Assembly (NCBI RefSeq): GCF_003258355.1
Contig: NZ_QKPO01000017.1
Location: 59,412 to 123,411 of the forward strand
Source: Confluentibacter sediminis
Lineage (GTDB): Bacteria > Bacteroidota > Bacteroidia > Flavobacteriales > Flavobacteriaceae
Length of the DNA stretch: 64,000 bases
Direction: 5' to 3'
Shown here: one piece after another, positions 17,480 through 27,401 of the stretch
Numbering within the stretch: position 1 is the first letter of the stretch
Layout of the letters: each line of letters opens with the position of its first letter
The notes under the pieces: model-generated
The model's input: the letters and a program-made list of their open reading frames with translations, nothing else
Told to the model about the DNA's origin: nothing
Databases searched by the model: none
Made by a program: the position numbers and the translations under genes

Positions 17480-18692
17480 GAACAAAAATATATTACATCT
17501 GGACTTGGATACCTTTTTTGTGTCTTGTGAACGATTGATAGACAGTCGATTACAAAAGCGTCCGTTATTGGTTGGTGGCACTGGTGATCGAGGTGTTGTT
17601 GCTGCCTGTAGCTATGAAACACGGCGTTTTGGTGTTCATTCTGGGATGCCCATGAAATTGGCAAAACGATTATGTCCAGAGGCCGTTGTCATCCGGGGCA
17701 ATGCATCCATTTATACCAAGTATTCGCAACAAGTTACAGAGATCATTAAGGAAAATGTCCCCATTTTTGAAAAAGCCAGTGTCGATGAATTTTATGCCGA
17801 TTTAAGTGGGCTGGATAAATTTTTTGGGAGCTATAAATATGCCTCTGAAATGCGGGCAAAAATCATCAGGGAAACAGGCCTGCCCATTTCCTTTGGTTTA
17901 TCATCCAATAAAATTGTTTCTAAAGTAGCGACGGGCGAAGCGAAACCTAATAACCAATTACGTATCGATCCTGGTTTTGAAAAATCGTTTTTAGCCCCAT
18001 TGTCCATTAAAAAAATTCCTTCAGTAGGTGATAAGACCTATCAAATCCTTAGAAATTTAGGCATTGATAAAATGGGCGTGGTACAACAAATGCCTGTGGA
18101 AATGATGACCAGCGTTTTGGGTGTTAATGGTAGGACTATTTGGAAACGCGCCAATGGTTTGGATGACCCACCACTGATTCCGTTCCATGAACGGAAATCC
18201 ATTTCAACGGAACGCACATTCAGCAAGGATACGACGGACATAGTTAAACTACGTTCCACCATTTTTGCGATGGCAGAGAACTTGGCTTACCAATTACGCA
18301 GGGGCGATAAATTGGCATCTTGCATTAGTGTGAAAATTAGATATTCGGATTTCAATACCTATTCCAAGCAATTGAAAATTCCTTATACAAGTGCCGACCA
18401 CGTGTTGATTCCTAAAATATTGGAGATGTTTGATAATCTTTACCAACGCCGATTGTTGATCCGTTTGGTGGGCGTGAAATTCAGTGACTTAGTAACTGGA
18501 AACTACCAGATTAATTTATTTGATGACACAGAGGACATGCTAAGCCTTTACAATGCGATGGATAAAATCCGTAGTCGTTATGGTGAATTAAGTATTCAAA
18601 AGGCAGCTTCCATGGGCGCAAAAACCATCGGGCGTTTCCATAACCCATTCAATGGGGAACCGCCAATTTTATTGGCTCATAGACAGCAGTAA
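17478..18692 (+). CDS. dinB: Y-family translesion DNA polymerase (DinB/Pol IV-like)
   Basis: Error-prone lesion-bypass polymerase (404 aa). Palm motifs LHLDLDTFFVSCE (first catalytic Asp, about residues 6-18) and ASVDEFYADLSG (DE pair, about 102-113) are intact, and the helix-hairpin-helix SIKKIPSVGDKTYQILRNLGI lies near 175-195. The little finger follows, without the UmuC-specific C-terminal domain. The start overlaps the operator arm. Its stop overlaps the dnaE start (TAATG), so it is co-translated with the replicative-type polymerase behind it. A Y-family polymerase beside a short DnaE and under a LexA-like repressor recalls the ImuB-DnaE2 mutasome. Confidence 0.9.
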   Translation: MNKNILHLDLDTFFVSCERLIDSRLQKRPLLVGGTGDRGVVAACSYETRRFGVHSGMPMKLAKRLCPEAVVIRGNASIYTKYSQQVTEIIKENVPIFEKASVDEFYADLSGLDKFFGSYKYASEMRAKIIRETGLPISFGLSSNKIVSKVATGEAKPNNQLRIDPGFEKSFLAPLSIKKIPSVGDKTYQILRNLGIDKMGVVQQMPVEMMTSVLGVNGRTIWKRANGLDDPPLIPFHERKSISTERTFSKDTTDIVKLRSTIFAMAENLAYQLRRGDKLASCISVKIRYSDFNTYSKQLKIPYTSADHVLIPKILEMFDNLYQRRLLIRLVGVKFSDLVTGNYQINLFDDTEDMLSLYNAMDKIRSRYGELSIQKAASMGAKTIGRFHNPFNGEPPILLAHRQQ

Positions 18693-21649
18693 TGTACCTC
18701 AATTGCCATACCTATTATTCCCTGCGCTTTGGAACGTTTTCAGAGGTGGCCCTCCTTGAGCTTGCCGCCAAAAACAATATATCGACACTGACCCTGACCG
18801 ATATCAACAATACATCTGCTTGTTTGAATTTCATTCGGAAAGCCAAAGAATTCAATATAAAGCCCATTATCGGCATTGACTTTAGAAATGGTGCTTCTCA
18901 GCAATTTGTGGGCATTGCAAAAAATAACCAGGGGTTTCAGGAACTGAATGCGTACCTATCGGAACATGCACATTTAAAGAAAACCATTCCCAATGACGCT
19001 CCAAACTTTAAGGAGGTGTTTGTGGTGTATCCTTTTGAAAAGGTGTTACGGAACGAAAAGAAACAATTTAAGGATTATGAGTTCATTGGGGTATCCATTG
19101 AGGAACTCAAAAAATTACCATTCTCCATCTATACTTCTTATACTGATAAACTGGTGATTCAACAACAAGTCACCATTCGCAATAAAAGAGATTTTAATGC
19201 TCACCGCTTATTAAGAGCCATAGATAATAATACGCTGCTAAGTAAGCTACAGGCTTCTGAGGAATGTAAGACCACAGATATCATGCTGTCTCATGACCAT
19301 CTAAAAATGGCTTACCAGCAGTATCCCTATATCCTCACCAATACGGAAAACATTTTGCAGGAGTGTGCTATTGATTTTAGTTTTGGAACGGATCGGGTAT
19401 CACAAAACCAACGGGTGTATTTGGAGTCCCCGGAAGCTGACTATGAACTGTTGGTAAAACTCTGTGAGGATCACTTACATAAACGTTATGCCAATCCCAA
19501 CGCCAAGGTCAAAGCCCGATTGCACACCGAATTGACCATCATTAAGGCCATGGATTTTGTGTCCTACTTTTTGATAAATTATGATATTGTTTCCTATTCC
19601 AAACGGATGGGCTATATCCATGTGGGGCGGGGGAGCGGAGCGAACAGTATCGTGGCGTATATTATTGGTATAACGGATGTGGACCCCATTGAGTTGGACT
19701 TATACTTTGAACGTTTTATCAATCCCTTTCGAGCATCTCCTCCCGATTTTGATATTGATTTTTCATGGAAGGACCGGGAGGATATTACCCAATACATCTT
19801 CAATCGCTTTGAAAATGTCGCCTTATTGGCTACCTATAACACCTTTAAATATCGAGGGGTCGTACGGGAATTGGGGAAGGTATTTGGCTTGCCAAAGGAA
19901 GAGATTGACAAGTTGAGTGATGGCAAGTATACGGAAGCGAGTTTGGACGCCATGTCCAAATTGGTTTTAAAGTATGGACAGCTCATCAGGGGCTTTCCGA
20001 ACCATTTGAGCGTCCATTCCTGTGGCGTATTGATTCTGGATAAGCCCATTCATCACTACTCTGCTACCGATTTACCACCCAAAGGCTTCCCGACCGTTCA
20101 GTTCGATATGATTATTGCCGAAGATGTCGGGATTTTTAAGTTCGATATCTTAGGGCAACGTGGCTTAGCCAAAATCAAGGAAGCCATCGAAATCATTCAA
20201 TACAATAGACCTGAGTTGCCGCCAATAGATATTACCCAAGTGGAGGCCTTCAAAAAAGACCCCAAAATAAATGATTTATTAAAAAGGGGCAAAGCCATTG
20301 GTGCCTATTATGTGGAATCTCCTGCGATGCGTGGCCTAATGCAAAAGCTAGAGACACAGGATTATTTGGGATTGGTGGCAGCTAGTTCCATCATCCGTCC
20401 GGGGGTGTCCGATTCTGGTATGAAAAAGACATTCATCGTCAGGCACCGCAATCCCGAAAAGCGCCATGAAGCCAATCCCATGCTTTTGGCCATTATGCCC
20501 GAGACCTATGGGATTATGGTGTACCAAGAAGATGTGCTAAAAGTGGCGAATCAATTTGCTGGTTTGACCTTGGGGGAAGCGGATGTGTTACGTCGTGGGA
20601 TGAGCGGTAAGTTCCGATCGAGGGAAGAGTTTATGGCCGTGGAGGAGAAATTCATCAAGAATTGCAAAGATAAAGGCTATGCGGATGACCTGACGTTTGA
20701 AGTCTGGAACCAAATTAAAAGTTTTGCGGGCTATGCCTTTGCAAAGGGGCATTCGGCATCGTATGCCGTGGAGAGTTACCAAAGCCTCTACCTGAAATGC
20801 TACTTTCCTTTGGAGTTCATGGTGGCGGTTTTAAACAATGGGGGCGGGTTTTACAGTACCGAACATTATATCCATGAAACCAAAATGTGTGGTGGCATCG
20901 TCCATCCGCCGTGCATCAATCATAGTCAGCACGAAAATATATTAAAGGGGAAGGATATTTATTTGGGCTTTGGTTATTTGAAAAGCCTCGAATCATTGAC
21001 CATCAAACGGTTCCTCACCGATCGGAATTTCAATGGTGCATTTACCTCTTTGGATGACTTTATCGATCGGATTACCATCAGTATTGAGCAAATAACAATT
21101 CTTATACGAATTGATGCCTTTAGGTTCACCCAACGACCCAAGACCGAACTCTTATGGGAATCCATTTTTAAATTGGGTGCCAACAAAAAAGATACCATGC
21201 AGGCCAAACTCTTCAAACCCAACCATAAGAAGTTTCAGTTGCCTACGCTCATCACAACTTGGATTGAAAATGCCTATGACCAAATTGAACTGCTGGGATT
21301 TCCCTTGTGCGGTTATTTTGATCTGGTAGATGAGGTCTTTCAGGATAACATTAGGGCGTGTGACATGAACAAACACATCAATCAGAACGTATTGCTTTAT
21401 GGTGCCTTGGTAAATACCCGGTTCCATAAGACATCCAACGGAAAGTTGATACGGTTCTGCACTTTTGTGGATAGCGAAGGCAACTATTTTGATACCGTGC
21501 ATTTCACGAAAGTGGTCGATACCTATCCCATCCATGGTATGGGGGTGTATGCCTGCTATGGAAAGATTACCGAAGAATTTGATTTTTGTAGCTTGGATAT
21601 CATATGGTCGAAAAAGATGTCCTTAAAACAAGACCCTAGAAGTCAATAG
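18692..21649 (+). CDS. dnaE: Short DNA polymerase III alpha / DnaE2-like error-prone polymerase
   Basis: C-family DNA polymerase (985 aa), far shorter than the replicative DnaE of Bacteroidota (over 1400 aa) and near DnaE2 size. An N-terminal PHP domain is present but its first metal motif is degraded: NCHTYYSL where active PHP domains have HxHS. Polymerase signatures are intact: HVGRGSGANSIVAYIIGI, then PPDFDIDFSW with the catalytic Asp pair (about residues 350-359), and KFDILGQRGLAKI near 485. A C-terminal OB fold (about 905-975) closes the protein. It is the second gene of the dinB-dnaE operon and should extend past lesions, probably without proofreading from its own PHP domain. Confidence 0.88.
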   Translation: MYLNCHTYYSLRFGTFSEVALLELAAKNNISTLTLTDINNTSACLNFIRKAKEFNIKPIIGIDFRNGASQQFVGIAKNNQGFQELNAYLSEHAHLKKTIPNDAPNFKEVFVVYPFEKVLRNEKKQFKDYEFIGVSIEELKKLPFSIYTSYTDKLVIQQQVTIRNKRDFNAHRLLRAIDNNTLLSKLQASEECKTTDIMLSHDHLKMAYQQYPYILTNTENILQECAIDFSFGTDRVSQNQRVYLESPEADYELLVKLCEDHLHKRYANPNAKVKARLHTELTIIKAMDFVSYFLINYDIVSYSKRMGYIHVGRGSGANSIVAYIIGITDVDPIELDLYFERFINPFRASPPDFDIDFSWKDREDITQYIFNRFENVALLATYNTFKYRGVVRELGKVFGLPKEEIDKLSDGKYTEASLDAMSKLVLKYGQLIRGFPNHLSVHSCGVLILDKPIHHYSATDLPPKGFPTVQFDMIIAEDVGIFKFDILGQRGLAKIKEAIEIIQYNRPELPPIDITQVEAFKKDPKINDLLKRGKAIGAYYVESPAMRGLMQKLETQDYLGLVAASSIIRPGVSDSGMKKTFIVRHRNPEKRHEANPMLLAIMPETYGIMVYQEDVLKVANQFAGLTLGEADVLRRGMSGKFRSREEFMAVEEKFIKNCKDKGYADDLTFEVWNQIKSFAGYAFAKGHSASYAVESYQSLYLKCYFPLEFMVAVLNNGGGFYSTEHYIHETKMCGGIVHPPCINHSQHENILKGKDIYLGFGYLKSLESLTIKRFLTDRNFNGAFTSLDDFIDRITISIEQITILIRIDAFRFTQRPKTELLWESIFKLGANKKDTMQAKLFKPNHKKFQLPTLITTWIENAYDQIELLGFPLCGYFDLVDEVFQDNIRACDMNKHINQNVLLYGALVNTRFHKTSNGKLIRFCTFVDSEGNYFDTVHFTKVVDTYPIHGMGVYACYGKITEEFDFCSLDIIWSKKMSLKQDPRSQ

Positions 21650-22257
21650 AACCCGTATCACTCACAGGGTTAATAAGTTAGAGGAGGGTTTTAAAGTCAC
21701 ATTGAACGATACCGCTAATGAACTTATTTTTCATAAACCAAAGTACCACATCAGTTTTCGAAAAAGATAACTAATTGATAATCAAAAAAATATTTTGACG
21801 AACGATTTTTTTTATTATATTTATTATCTCTCTCTTTTACGCTCTTCCCTAGAGCTATTTAATGGCAAACAGTTAATAGGTTTTTAACCCATTTTTTGAT
21901 TTGTTATGATATTTATCCAACCTAACCAACTATCATCCTGCGACTACGCATTGGACTTCCTGATTCAAAAGCATATTCTCATTACCTTTTTTTATGATTT
22001 ATATGAAGCTCTCCTGAAAATCAAAGGGTTTGGGACGAGGATGGGCAGTACCCTGACAAAAATTGTATGTTATGAATCCATAATAGTCAAGAACATGCTT
22101 CTATTGGGCTTTCAAAAGTTTCAGCTACCCTTCTTTTTTACTACTTTTTTATATTATATAATTTTTCCAAAAATATTCTTTCCATCTATATACAAATATC
22201 ATTATAACCATTCTAATCAATAATTATAGCTAAACATTAAAATATATATAAGGCAAT
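21650..22257. other. Intergenic A+T-rich segment
   Basis: No convincing gene between dnaE and the phospholipase D-like operon. One 105-codon frame starts at 21906 but has poor composition, a low-complexity Phe/Ile-rich end and no family resemblance. The promoter of the next operon should lie in the last 100 bases, which are nearly pure A+T. Confidence 0.5.
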
Positions 22258-24033
22258 ATGGAAAAATTTATGACAAAAAATGGCGTATCTGTCAAAGCGT
22301 ACAAAGGTGATGCTATGACTCTTTTAGCTTTTGATTTGGATGAAAGCATGAAAAGAAACTTTGTTGGTTTCACTATTAAGATCCTTACAGATAATAACAG
22401 AACGTTTTATATTTATAATAAAATGAAGTTTGAAGATTCTATAACACTGCATAGACCATTAAAAACTAAGGATAACGTTTTTAGTACGGAATTTTCACCC
22501 ATACAAAAGTACCGGTGGATCCATGTTCCTTCAACCATTCACTATATTGAAAATCCATATTTTGGCAATTATACCTATCAGGTCACACCACGGTACGTAA
22601 TTGATAAAAAGTTATTGGAACCCGATCCCGAATTGACTGTGGAGGTGACAATAAATGTCAATTATTTCACAACGGGAAAAATCGATGTTGGTTTCACCAG
22701 ATCATTTATTTCTTCACAGGCTTTTGCTTATCATTTTGGAAATCAATTAAATTTAAGGCCAAACAAGACCGATTTAACATTTGATATTTCTAAAGTTGCA
22801 GGTTCTAGAATAATTAAGGGTAAAGACACAAAGTTTACATACGAAGAGATTCATCAATATCTCGGATGGCAAGCAAGAGACCGAATTACGGATTTTTTGG
22901 ATGAAGTCTTAGACAATGAGGAATTAAAACTGGATGTATTTGCCTATGATTTTAATGAGCCAACCATTATCGACAAAATTTTGATATTAGCTAAACAGGG
23001 GAGGGTTCGAATACTCCTTGATGATTATCCAAATCATAATACTCCAGATTGTTATGAAACAAAGTTTGATCAATTATTTAGGACTTTAGCGCTTCATCAA
23101 GGTCAAATTTTTAGAGGGCATTTTTCGAGTCAAGCACACTCCAAAGTATTTATACAAAGGAAAAACAATGCCAACGCAAAAGGTGTTAAGACGCTCACAG
23201 GATCTACTAACTTTGCTACCAATGGACTATATATTAATGCCAACCACGTTGTGGTATTTAATGACGAAACCGTATCCCAGTTATATGCCGATGTGTTTGA
23301 TGCCAGTTTTGGCAAACAGCAGATGAAGGCATTTAAAAAATCCGAGTTAGCTTCAACTAATTTTAAGCTTAACGGTCATGGGTTGCCAAATACCACCATA
23401 ACCTTTGCGCCACACCCTGAAGATTTTGCTACAGATTTATTTGAGAACATCAGTTCTAATATTTTAAATGCGAAAAGCGATGTGTTATTTGCCGTCATGA
23501 AGGACAACAGTAAAAGTTCCATTTTGGATGCTTTAAAAACCCAAATAAAATCAGAAGACATATTTACTTTTGGGATCACCGATGGAAGAAATGATGTGAC
23601 CTTATATAAACCTAACAGAAAAACAGGGGTTAAAATATCGGCATTAAATATTAATAGGAAACTTCCAAAACCATTTAACGAAATCATTGGTGTTCCTGGT
23701 TTGGGACATCTCATACACCATAAATTCGTAGTAGTCGATTTTAAAGGCGAGAATCCTGTGGTGTATTGTGGCAGTAGCAATTTGGCATTTAATCCAGAAC
23801 AAAAAAATGGTGATAATTTAATCGAATTTAGGGACAGGGATATCGTCACTGCCTTTGCGATTGAAGCCATCCGATTGATCGATCATTACCATTGGCTCAA
23901 TAAAGATATTAGGAGTGATGCCAATCCGGCCGAAATGAATTTATACGATGGCACCGAAAGTGAAAAGTGGTATGCCAAATATTATAACCCCAATGATTTA
24001 CGCTGTATGGAAAGGGAAATATTGATTAAGTAG
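22258..24033 (+). CDS. Phospholipase D-like protein with two HKD motifs
   Basis: A 591-aa cytoplasmic-looking protein with no signal peptide. Residues about 1-170 look like a beta-rich domain I do not recognise. The rest is a duplicated PLD fold: first motif AHSKVFIQ...GSTNFATN at about 293-325, second motif HHKFVVVD...CGSSNLAFN at about 485-512, so both halves of one active site are present (the first has HSK, the second HHK). PLD-fold enzymes cut phosphodiesters in lipids or nucleic acids; in prokaryotic defence they are usually nucleases. It starts a three-gene operon with a metallo-beta-lactamase (38 nt later) and an amidohydrolase. Whether it cuts DNA, RNA or lipid is open. Confidence 0.85.
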   Translation: MEKFMTKNGVSVKAYKGDAMTLLAFDLDESMKRNFVGFTIKILTDNNRTFYIYNKMKFEDSITLHRPLKTKDNVFSTEFSPIQKYRWIHVPSTIHYIENPYFGNYTYQVTPRYVIDKKLLEPDPELTVEVTINVNYFTTGKIDVGFTRSFISSQAFAYHFGNQLNLRPNKTDLTFDISKVAGSRIIKGKDTKFTYEEIHQYLGWQARDRITDFLDEVLDNEELKLDVFAYDFNEPTIIDKILILAKQGRVRILLDDYPNHNTPDCYETKFDQLFRTLALHQGQIFRGHFSSQAHSKVFIQRKNNANAKGVKTLTGSTNFATNGLYINANHVVVFNDETVSQLYADVFDASFGKQQMKAFKKSELASTNFKLNGHGLPNTTITFAPHPEDFATDLFENISSNILNAKSDVLFAVMKDNSKSSILDALKTQIKSEDIFTFGITDGRNDVTLYKPNRKTGVKISALNINRKLPKPFNEIIGVPGLGHLIHHKFVVVDFKGENPVVYCGSSNLAFNPEQKNGDNLIEFRDRDIVTAFAIEAIRLIDHYHWLNKDIRSDANPAEMNLYDGTESEKWYAKYYNPNDLRCMEREILIK

Positions 24034-24071
24034 TTCAAAAGCAAATTAACTAAAATTAAAAAAAGAGTAGA

Positions 24072-25358
24072 ATGGCGAATTATTTAGAGGCTTATTTTAC
24101 GTTTCACAAGGCAGGTCAAGGCGCATTTTATGGTGGACGCATATTTAACTATAAGGATCATAAGGCTTGGACCGTTGTCTATGATTGTGGTACAAAAGGG
24201 AGCAGTGATGTTTTAAATAATGAAATATCAAATTTCAAAAGAAGAAATGTTTATATTAAAAATGATGACAATGTAATTGATGTTTTATTCATATCCCATT
24301 TGGATTACGACCATGTTTCGGGCGTTAAACGATTATTAAAGGAGTTTCAAGTAAAACGTATTGTTATCCCATATGTTCCAGAACACATTCGACAGTTATC
24401 CTTATTATCCATTATAGAGTTTATGAATAGTATCACTGTTGAGGATATGTCTTTTGAGGATTATGCCCGATTCGTGGAAAATCCTTATGATTATTTGTCA
24501 AGGTTTGCAGAGGGTACAGAGGTATTTGTGGTGATGCCGGATAACGAGCCCAACGATAACGTGGAATATAGGAACAGTAATGATGATGAACCTGATGGCT
24601 TGTATCCAAGCGGTACTATTATAGATGACAATAATAATCCTGATATTCCATCAAGAAGATTGATAAGGGTTTGTAAAAACAACTTGCAATTTTTTATAAG
24701 TACACAATGGGAATTTACCATTTACTTAAAAGATATCAGATCCCAAGATTTTCATGCCTTAAAATTATGTTTGCATGCTCTTTTGGGAAATCATTCTAAT
24801 AGGGATTTGAGTTTTGATGATATTAAAATGATAATATCTAACCATCGAGCAGAAGCAAAAACCTGCTATAATAAACATTTGGGGGATATTAATGCTTATG
24901 GTTTAATTGTTGTGCATGGCCCCAAAAATTTCAAATTTTTATCATATAATTTTTCGATAGATGATGATCTGATGCCATGGAATCCTCAGATGGGATATCA
25001 TGGTCTGGGAAGCCATTTTCACCACAGTCAGTTTTTAGGCACGTTGTTAATGGGTGATACCTCCTTAAACCGTAAGTATAACCCCGTAAAATTCCCTGAG
25101 GCTTTTTTGGAAAAGCTAAAGTTTACCAATATGTTTCAAGTACCACACCATGGTGCTCTGAAAAATTGGGATTTAAAAGCGTATAACAATCTAAAATTAG
25201 GGGAATATTATAATGAAATAGGAATGAATGTTTGCAATTTCGGTTATGGTAATACCTATGGGCATCCGAGCCCAAAAGTGTTGGAAGATCTGAATGCTTC
25301 GTTGATTCTCAATTCACAGTTTTTGAGCGTAACCTGTAGTTATCACGTTGATTATTAA
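24072..25358 (+). CDS. ComEC-like metallo-beta-lactamase fold hydrolase
   Basis: Soluble MBL-fold protein (428 aa). The metal motif SHLDYDHVSG (HxDxDH) is at about residues 75-84, LLMGDTSLN at about 324, PHHGALKNW at about 357 and YGHPSPKVLE at about 394. This set is that of the ComEC/Rec2 MBL domain, a nuclease implicated in degrading one strand during DNA uptake, but here there are no membrane helices. A large insertion (about 150-260) with an acidic loop separates the first motif from the rest. Middle gene of the PLD-MBL-amidohydrolase operon. A nucleic-acid or phosphodiester substrate is the best guess. Confidence 0.85.
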   Translation: MANYLEAYFTFHKAGQGAFYGGRIFNYKDHKAWTVVYDCGTKGSSDVLNNEISNFKRRNVYIKNDDNVIDVLFISHLDYDHVSGVKRLLKEFQVKRIVIPYVPEHIRQLSLLSIIEFMNSITVEDMSFEDYARFVENPYDYLSRFAEGTEVFVVMPDNEPNDNVEYRNSNDDEPDGLYPSGTIIDDNNNPDIPSRRLIRVCKNNLQFFISTQWEFTIYLKDIRSQDFHALKLCLHALLGNHSNRDLSFDDIKMIISNHRAEAKTCYNKHLGDINAYGLIVVHGPKNFKFLSYNFSIDDDLMPWNPQMGYHGLGSHFHHSQFLGTLLMGDTSLNRKYNPVKFPEAFLEKLKFTNMFQVPHHGALKNWDLKAYNNLKLGEYYNEIGMNVCNFGYGNTYGHPSPKVLEDLNASLILNSQFLSVTCSYHVDY

Positions 25359-25374
25359 TTCAAAACTAAATACC

Positions 25375-27189
25375 ATGTCCAAAAAACCAATCATTAACTG
25401 CCATATGCATGTCTTCACTGGGGATTACGTGCCACCATATCTTGCCAAAACATTTTTACCTTGGCCATTTTACTATTTAGTGTCATTGGGTTTTGTAGTA
25501 AATACTTTGCGATGGTATTACCGAAAAATAGAACGCTATAAATATAAAAACGGTTATAAGCAATGGGAACGTTTTTGGTATAAGGTAGAAATGTTCTTTA
25601 AACGAACTTTTATTTTAAGTATTTTAAAATTTTTAATTGAGGCATATCTTGTGGTTGCCATTTGTTTTTATATTGGAATAGCCATTTTTCGTGTTGATTA
25701 TCCATTAGATGACAGTGCCAATCCACTTAAAGCATTTATTATTAATATTCTTAATTTCATTAAAGAGTCTAGGTTGGTTATTGTGGTTCCGTCTGTTTTG
25801 GAAAGAATTATTTTTCTTATTCTTATTCTAATCTTTTTTAAATCCATACGTAATCTGTTTTTTGCTGTTTTAAGGCAGTTTAAAGTGCTTCCAGGGAAGC
25901 AAATCACTCGCTTGTTCCAACGTTATGCACAAATAGGGCTGTTTTCAAAATACAAGACCCAAAAAGGTATATATGACAAGCTTAAAAAACAATATCCCTC
26001 AGATACACATTTTGTCGGATTGCCCATGGATATGGAATTCATGAATGCGGGAAAGCTTAGGAAGGGTTTTACAATAGAAAGCCAAATGGCAGGACTTCTA
26101 GAGATTAAACAACGAGAGGCAGATAAAGAGACGTTCCATCCGTTTGTATTTGCCGATCCCCGTAGGATGAAAGACAAAAAATATTTTGATTATGAAGTTG
26201 ATGATGAAGGTCAAGTGTCACTTGTTAAAGACTGTCTTATGCAGTTGTATTTGGAAGTGCACGGTTTTAAAGGTATAAAAATGTACCCTGCTTTGGGTTA
26301 TTTTCCCTTTGATGACATTTTATTGCCATTATACAAATATTGTATACAGAACAATTTGCCCATCATGTCCCATTGTATCAAAGGCACCATTTTCTATAGA
26401 GGGAAGAAATCCTTGTCATGGGACACACATCCCATATTTTCAGAAGGTAGAATAGATAGAGGCCGGCATACAGTTGATGACTTAAAGGAACTACAGGGGC
26501 TTGATATTGATTCGCCAGACATTGTAGGGGAGGATAAACCTTTACATCTCAATCAGGTCAAGAATATGGATTTCAGTAATAATTTTACCAATCCCTTAAA
26601 TTTTTTGTGCCTCCTTAATAATGACTATTTATATAAAGTGATAGAACAATCCGTAAATAAAGAATCCCTGAGAAGGATTTTTCCTTGCGAAGATCAAAAT
26701 CGTACCGTGGAAAAAGGGAAGGGCTTGGAAAAACTGAAAGTGTGCCTGGCCCATTTTGGGGGTGATGACCAGTGGAATCGGTTTTTGGAAAGCGATCGGG
26801 ACAATTTTACCTCACAGTTGATTTTACGGCCCCATGTAGGGATTGATTTTTTTAGAAATGCCAAAGGTGAGACCAGTCCGGGGAAACTAGCATATATATG
26901 GAAATTTGTGGATTGGTATACCATTATATGTAGTATGATGATCCAATATGAAAATGTTTATGCAGATATCAGCTATATTTTGCACGATGGAGTAATCTTG
27001 CCTTTACTGAAACAAACTCTCAGCAATGAAAAACTTAAAGAAAAAGTACTCTATGGTTCTGATTTTTATGTGGTACGAAACCATAAAAGTGATAAAGCGA
27101 TATTAGCTGATATTCGGGCTGGTTTGACCGAATCAGAATTTGATCAAATTGCTAGAGAAAACCCTAGGGGTTACCTTAACCTAGATTGA
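25375..27189 (+). CDS. Membrane-embedded amidohydrolase-family protein
   Basis: Amidohydrolase-2-like TIM-barrel metal hydrolase of about 604 aa. I chose the ATG at 25375 because it lies after the upstream stop and puts the metal motif NCHMH at residues 8-12, as in the family; a TTG 27 bp earlier is possible. Other ligands: PIMSHC near 323, CLAHFGGDDQW near 451 and LYGSDF near 553. Two to three hydrophobic stretches (about 70-105 and 132-165) interrupt the barrel right after its first strand, so the enzyme should be anchored in the inner membrane. That topology is unusual. Last gene of the operon with the PLD-like and MBL proteins. Substrate unknown. Confidence 0.8.
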   Translation: MSKKPIINCHMHVFTGDYVPPYLAKTFLPWPFYYLVSLGFVVNTLRWYYRKIERYKYKNGYKQWERFWYKVEMFFKRTFILSILKFLIEAYLVVAICFYIGIAIFRVDYPLDDSANPLKAFIINILNFIKESRLVIVVPSVLERIIFLILILIFFKSIRNLFFAVLRQFKVLPGKQITRLFQRYAQIGLFSKYKTQKGIYDKLKKQYPSDTHFVGLPMDMEFMNAGKLRKGFTIESQMAGLLEIKQREADKETFHPFVFADPRRMKDKKYFDYEVDDEGQVSLVKDCLMQLYLEVHGFKGIKMYPALGYFPFDDILLPLYKYCIQNNLPIMSHCIKGTIFYRGKKSLSWDTHPIFSEGRIDRGRHTVDDLKELQGLDIDSPDIVGEDKPLHLNQVKNMDFSNNFTNPLNFLCLLNNDYLYKVIEQSVNKESLRRIFPCEDQNRTVEKGKGLEKLKVCLAHFGGDDQWNRFLESDRDNFTSQLILRPHVGIDFFRNAKGETSPGKLAYIWKFVDWYTIICSMMIQYENVYADISYILHDGVILPLLKQTLSNEKLKEKVLYGSDFYVVRNHKSDKAILADIRAGLTESEFDQIARENPRGYLNLD

Positions 27190-27401
27190 AAGGAGTCTTT
27201 CAAATGCTAGTTTCATAATGTGCTTTTTTTATTAAAACAATAATCTATAAGCTTTTGATATATTTCTTTACATAAAAAATATATTTATTTAATGCACAAA
27301 AAATAGAATAGGCTTAATTTATTATTAAATGATATCTGATTAGGTGACGTTGTTTTAAAATCAATTGGCAGGTTTAATCGATAAAATATTTAAATAAAAA
27401 T

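Noticed and set aside
21906..22223. 105-codon forward frame before the PLD-like gene
   Set aside because: Low-complexity Phe/Ile/Tyr-rich end, no family resemblance and A+T-driven composition.
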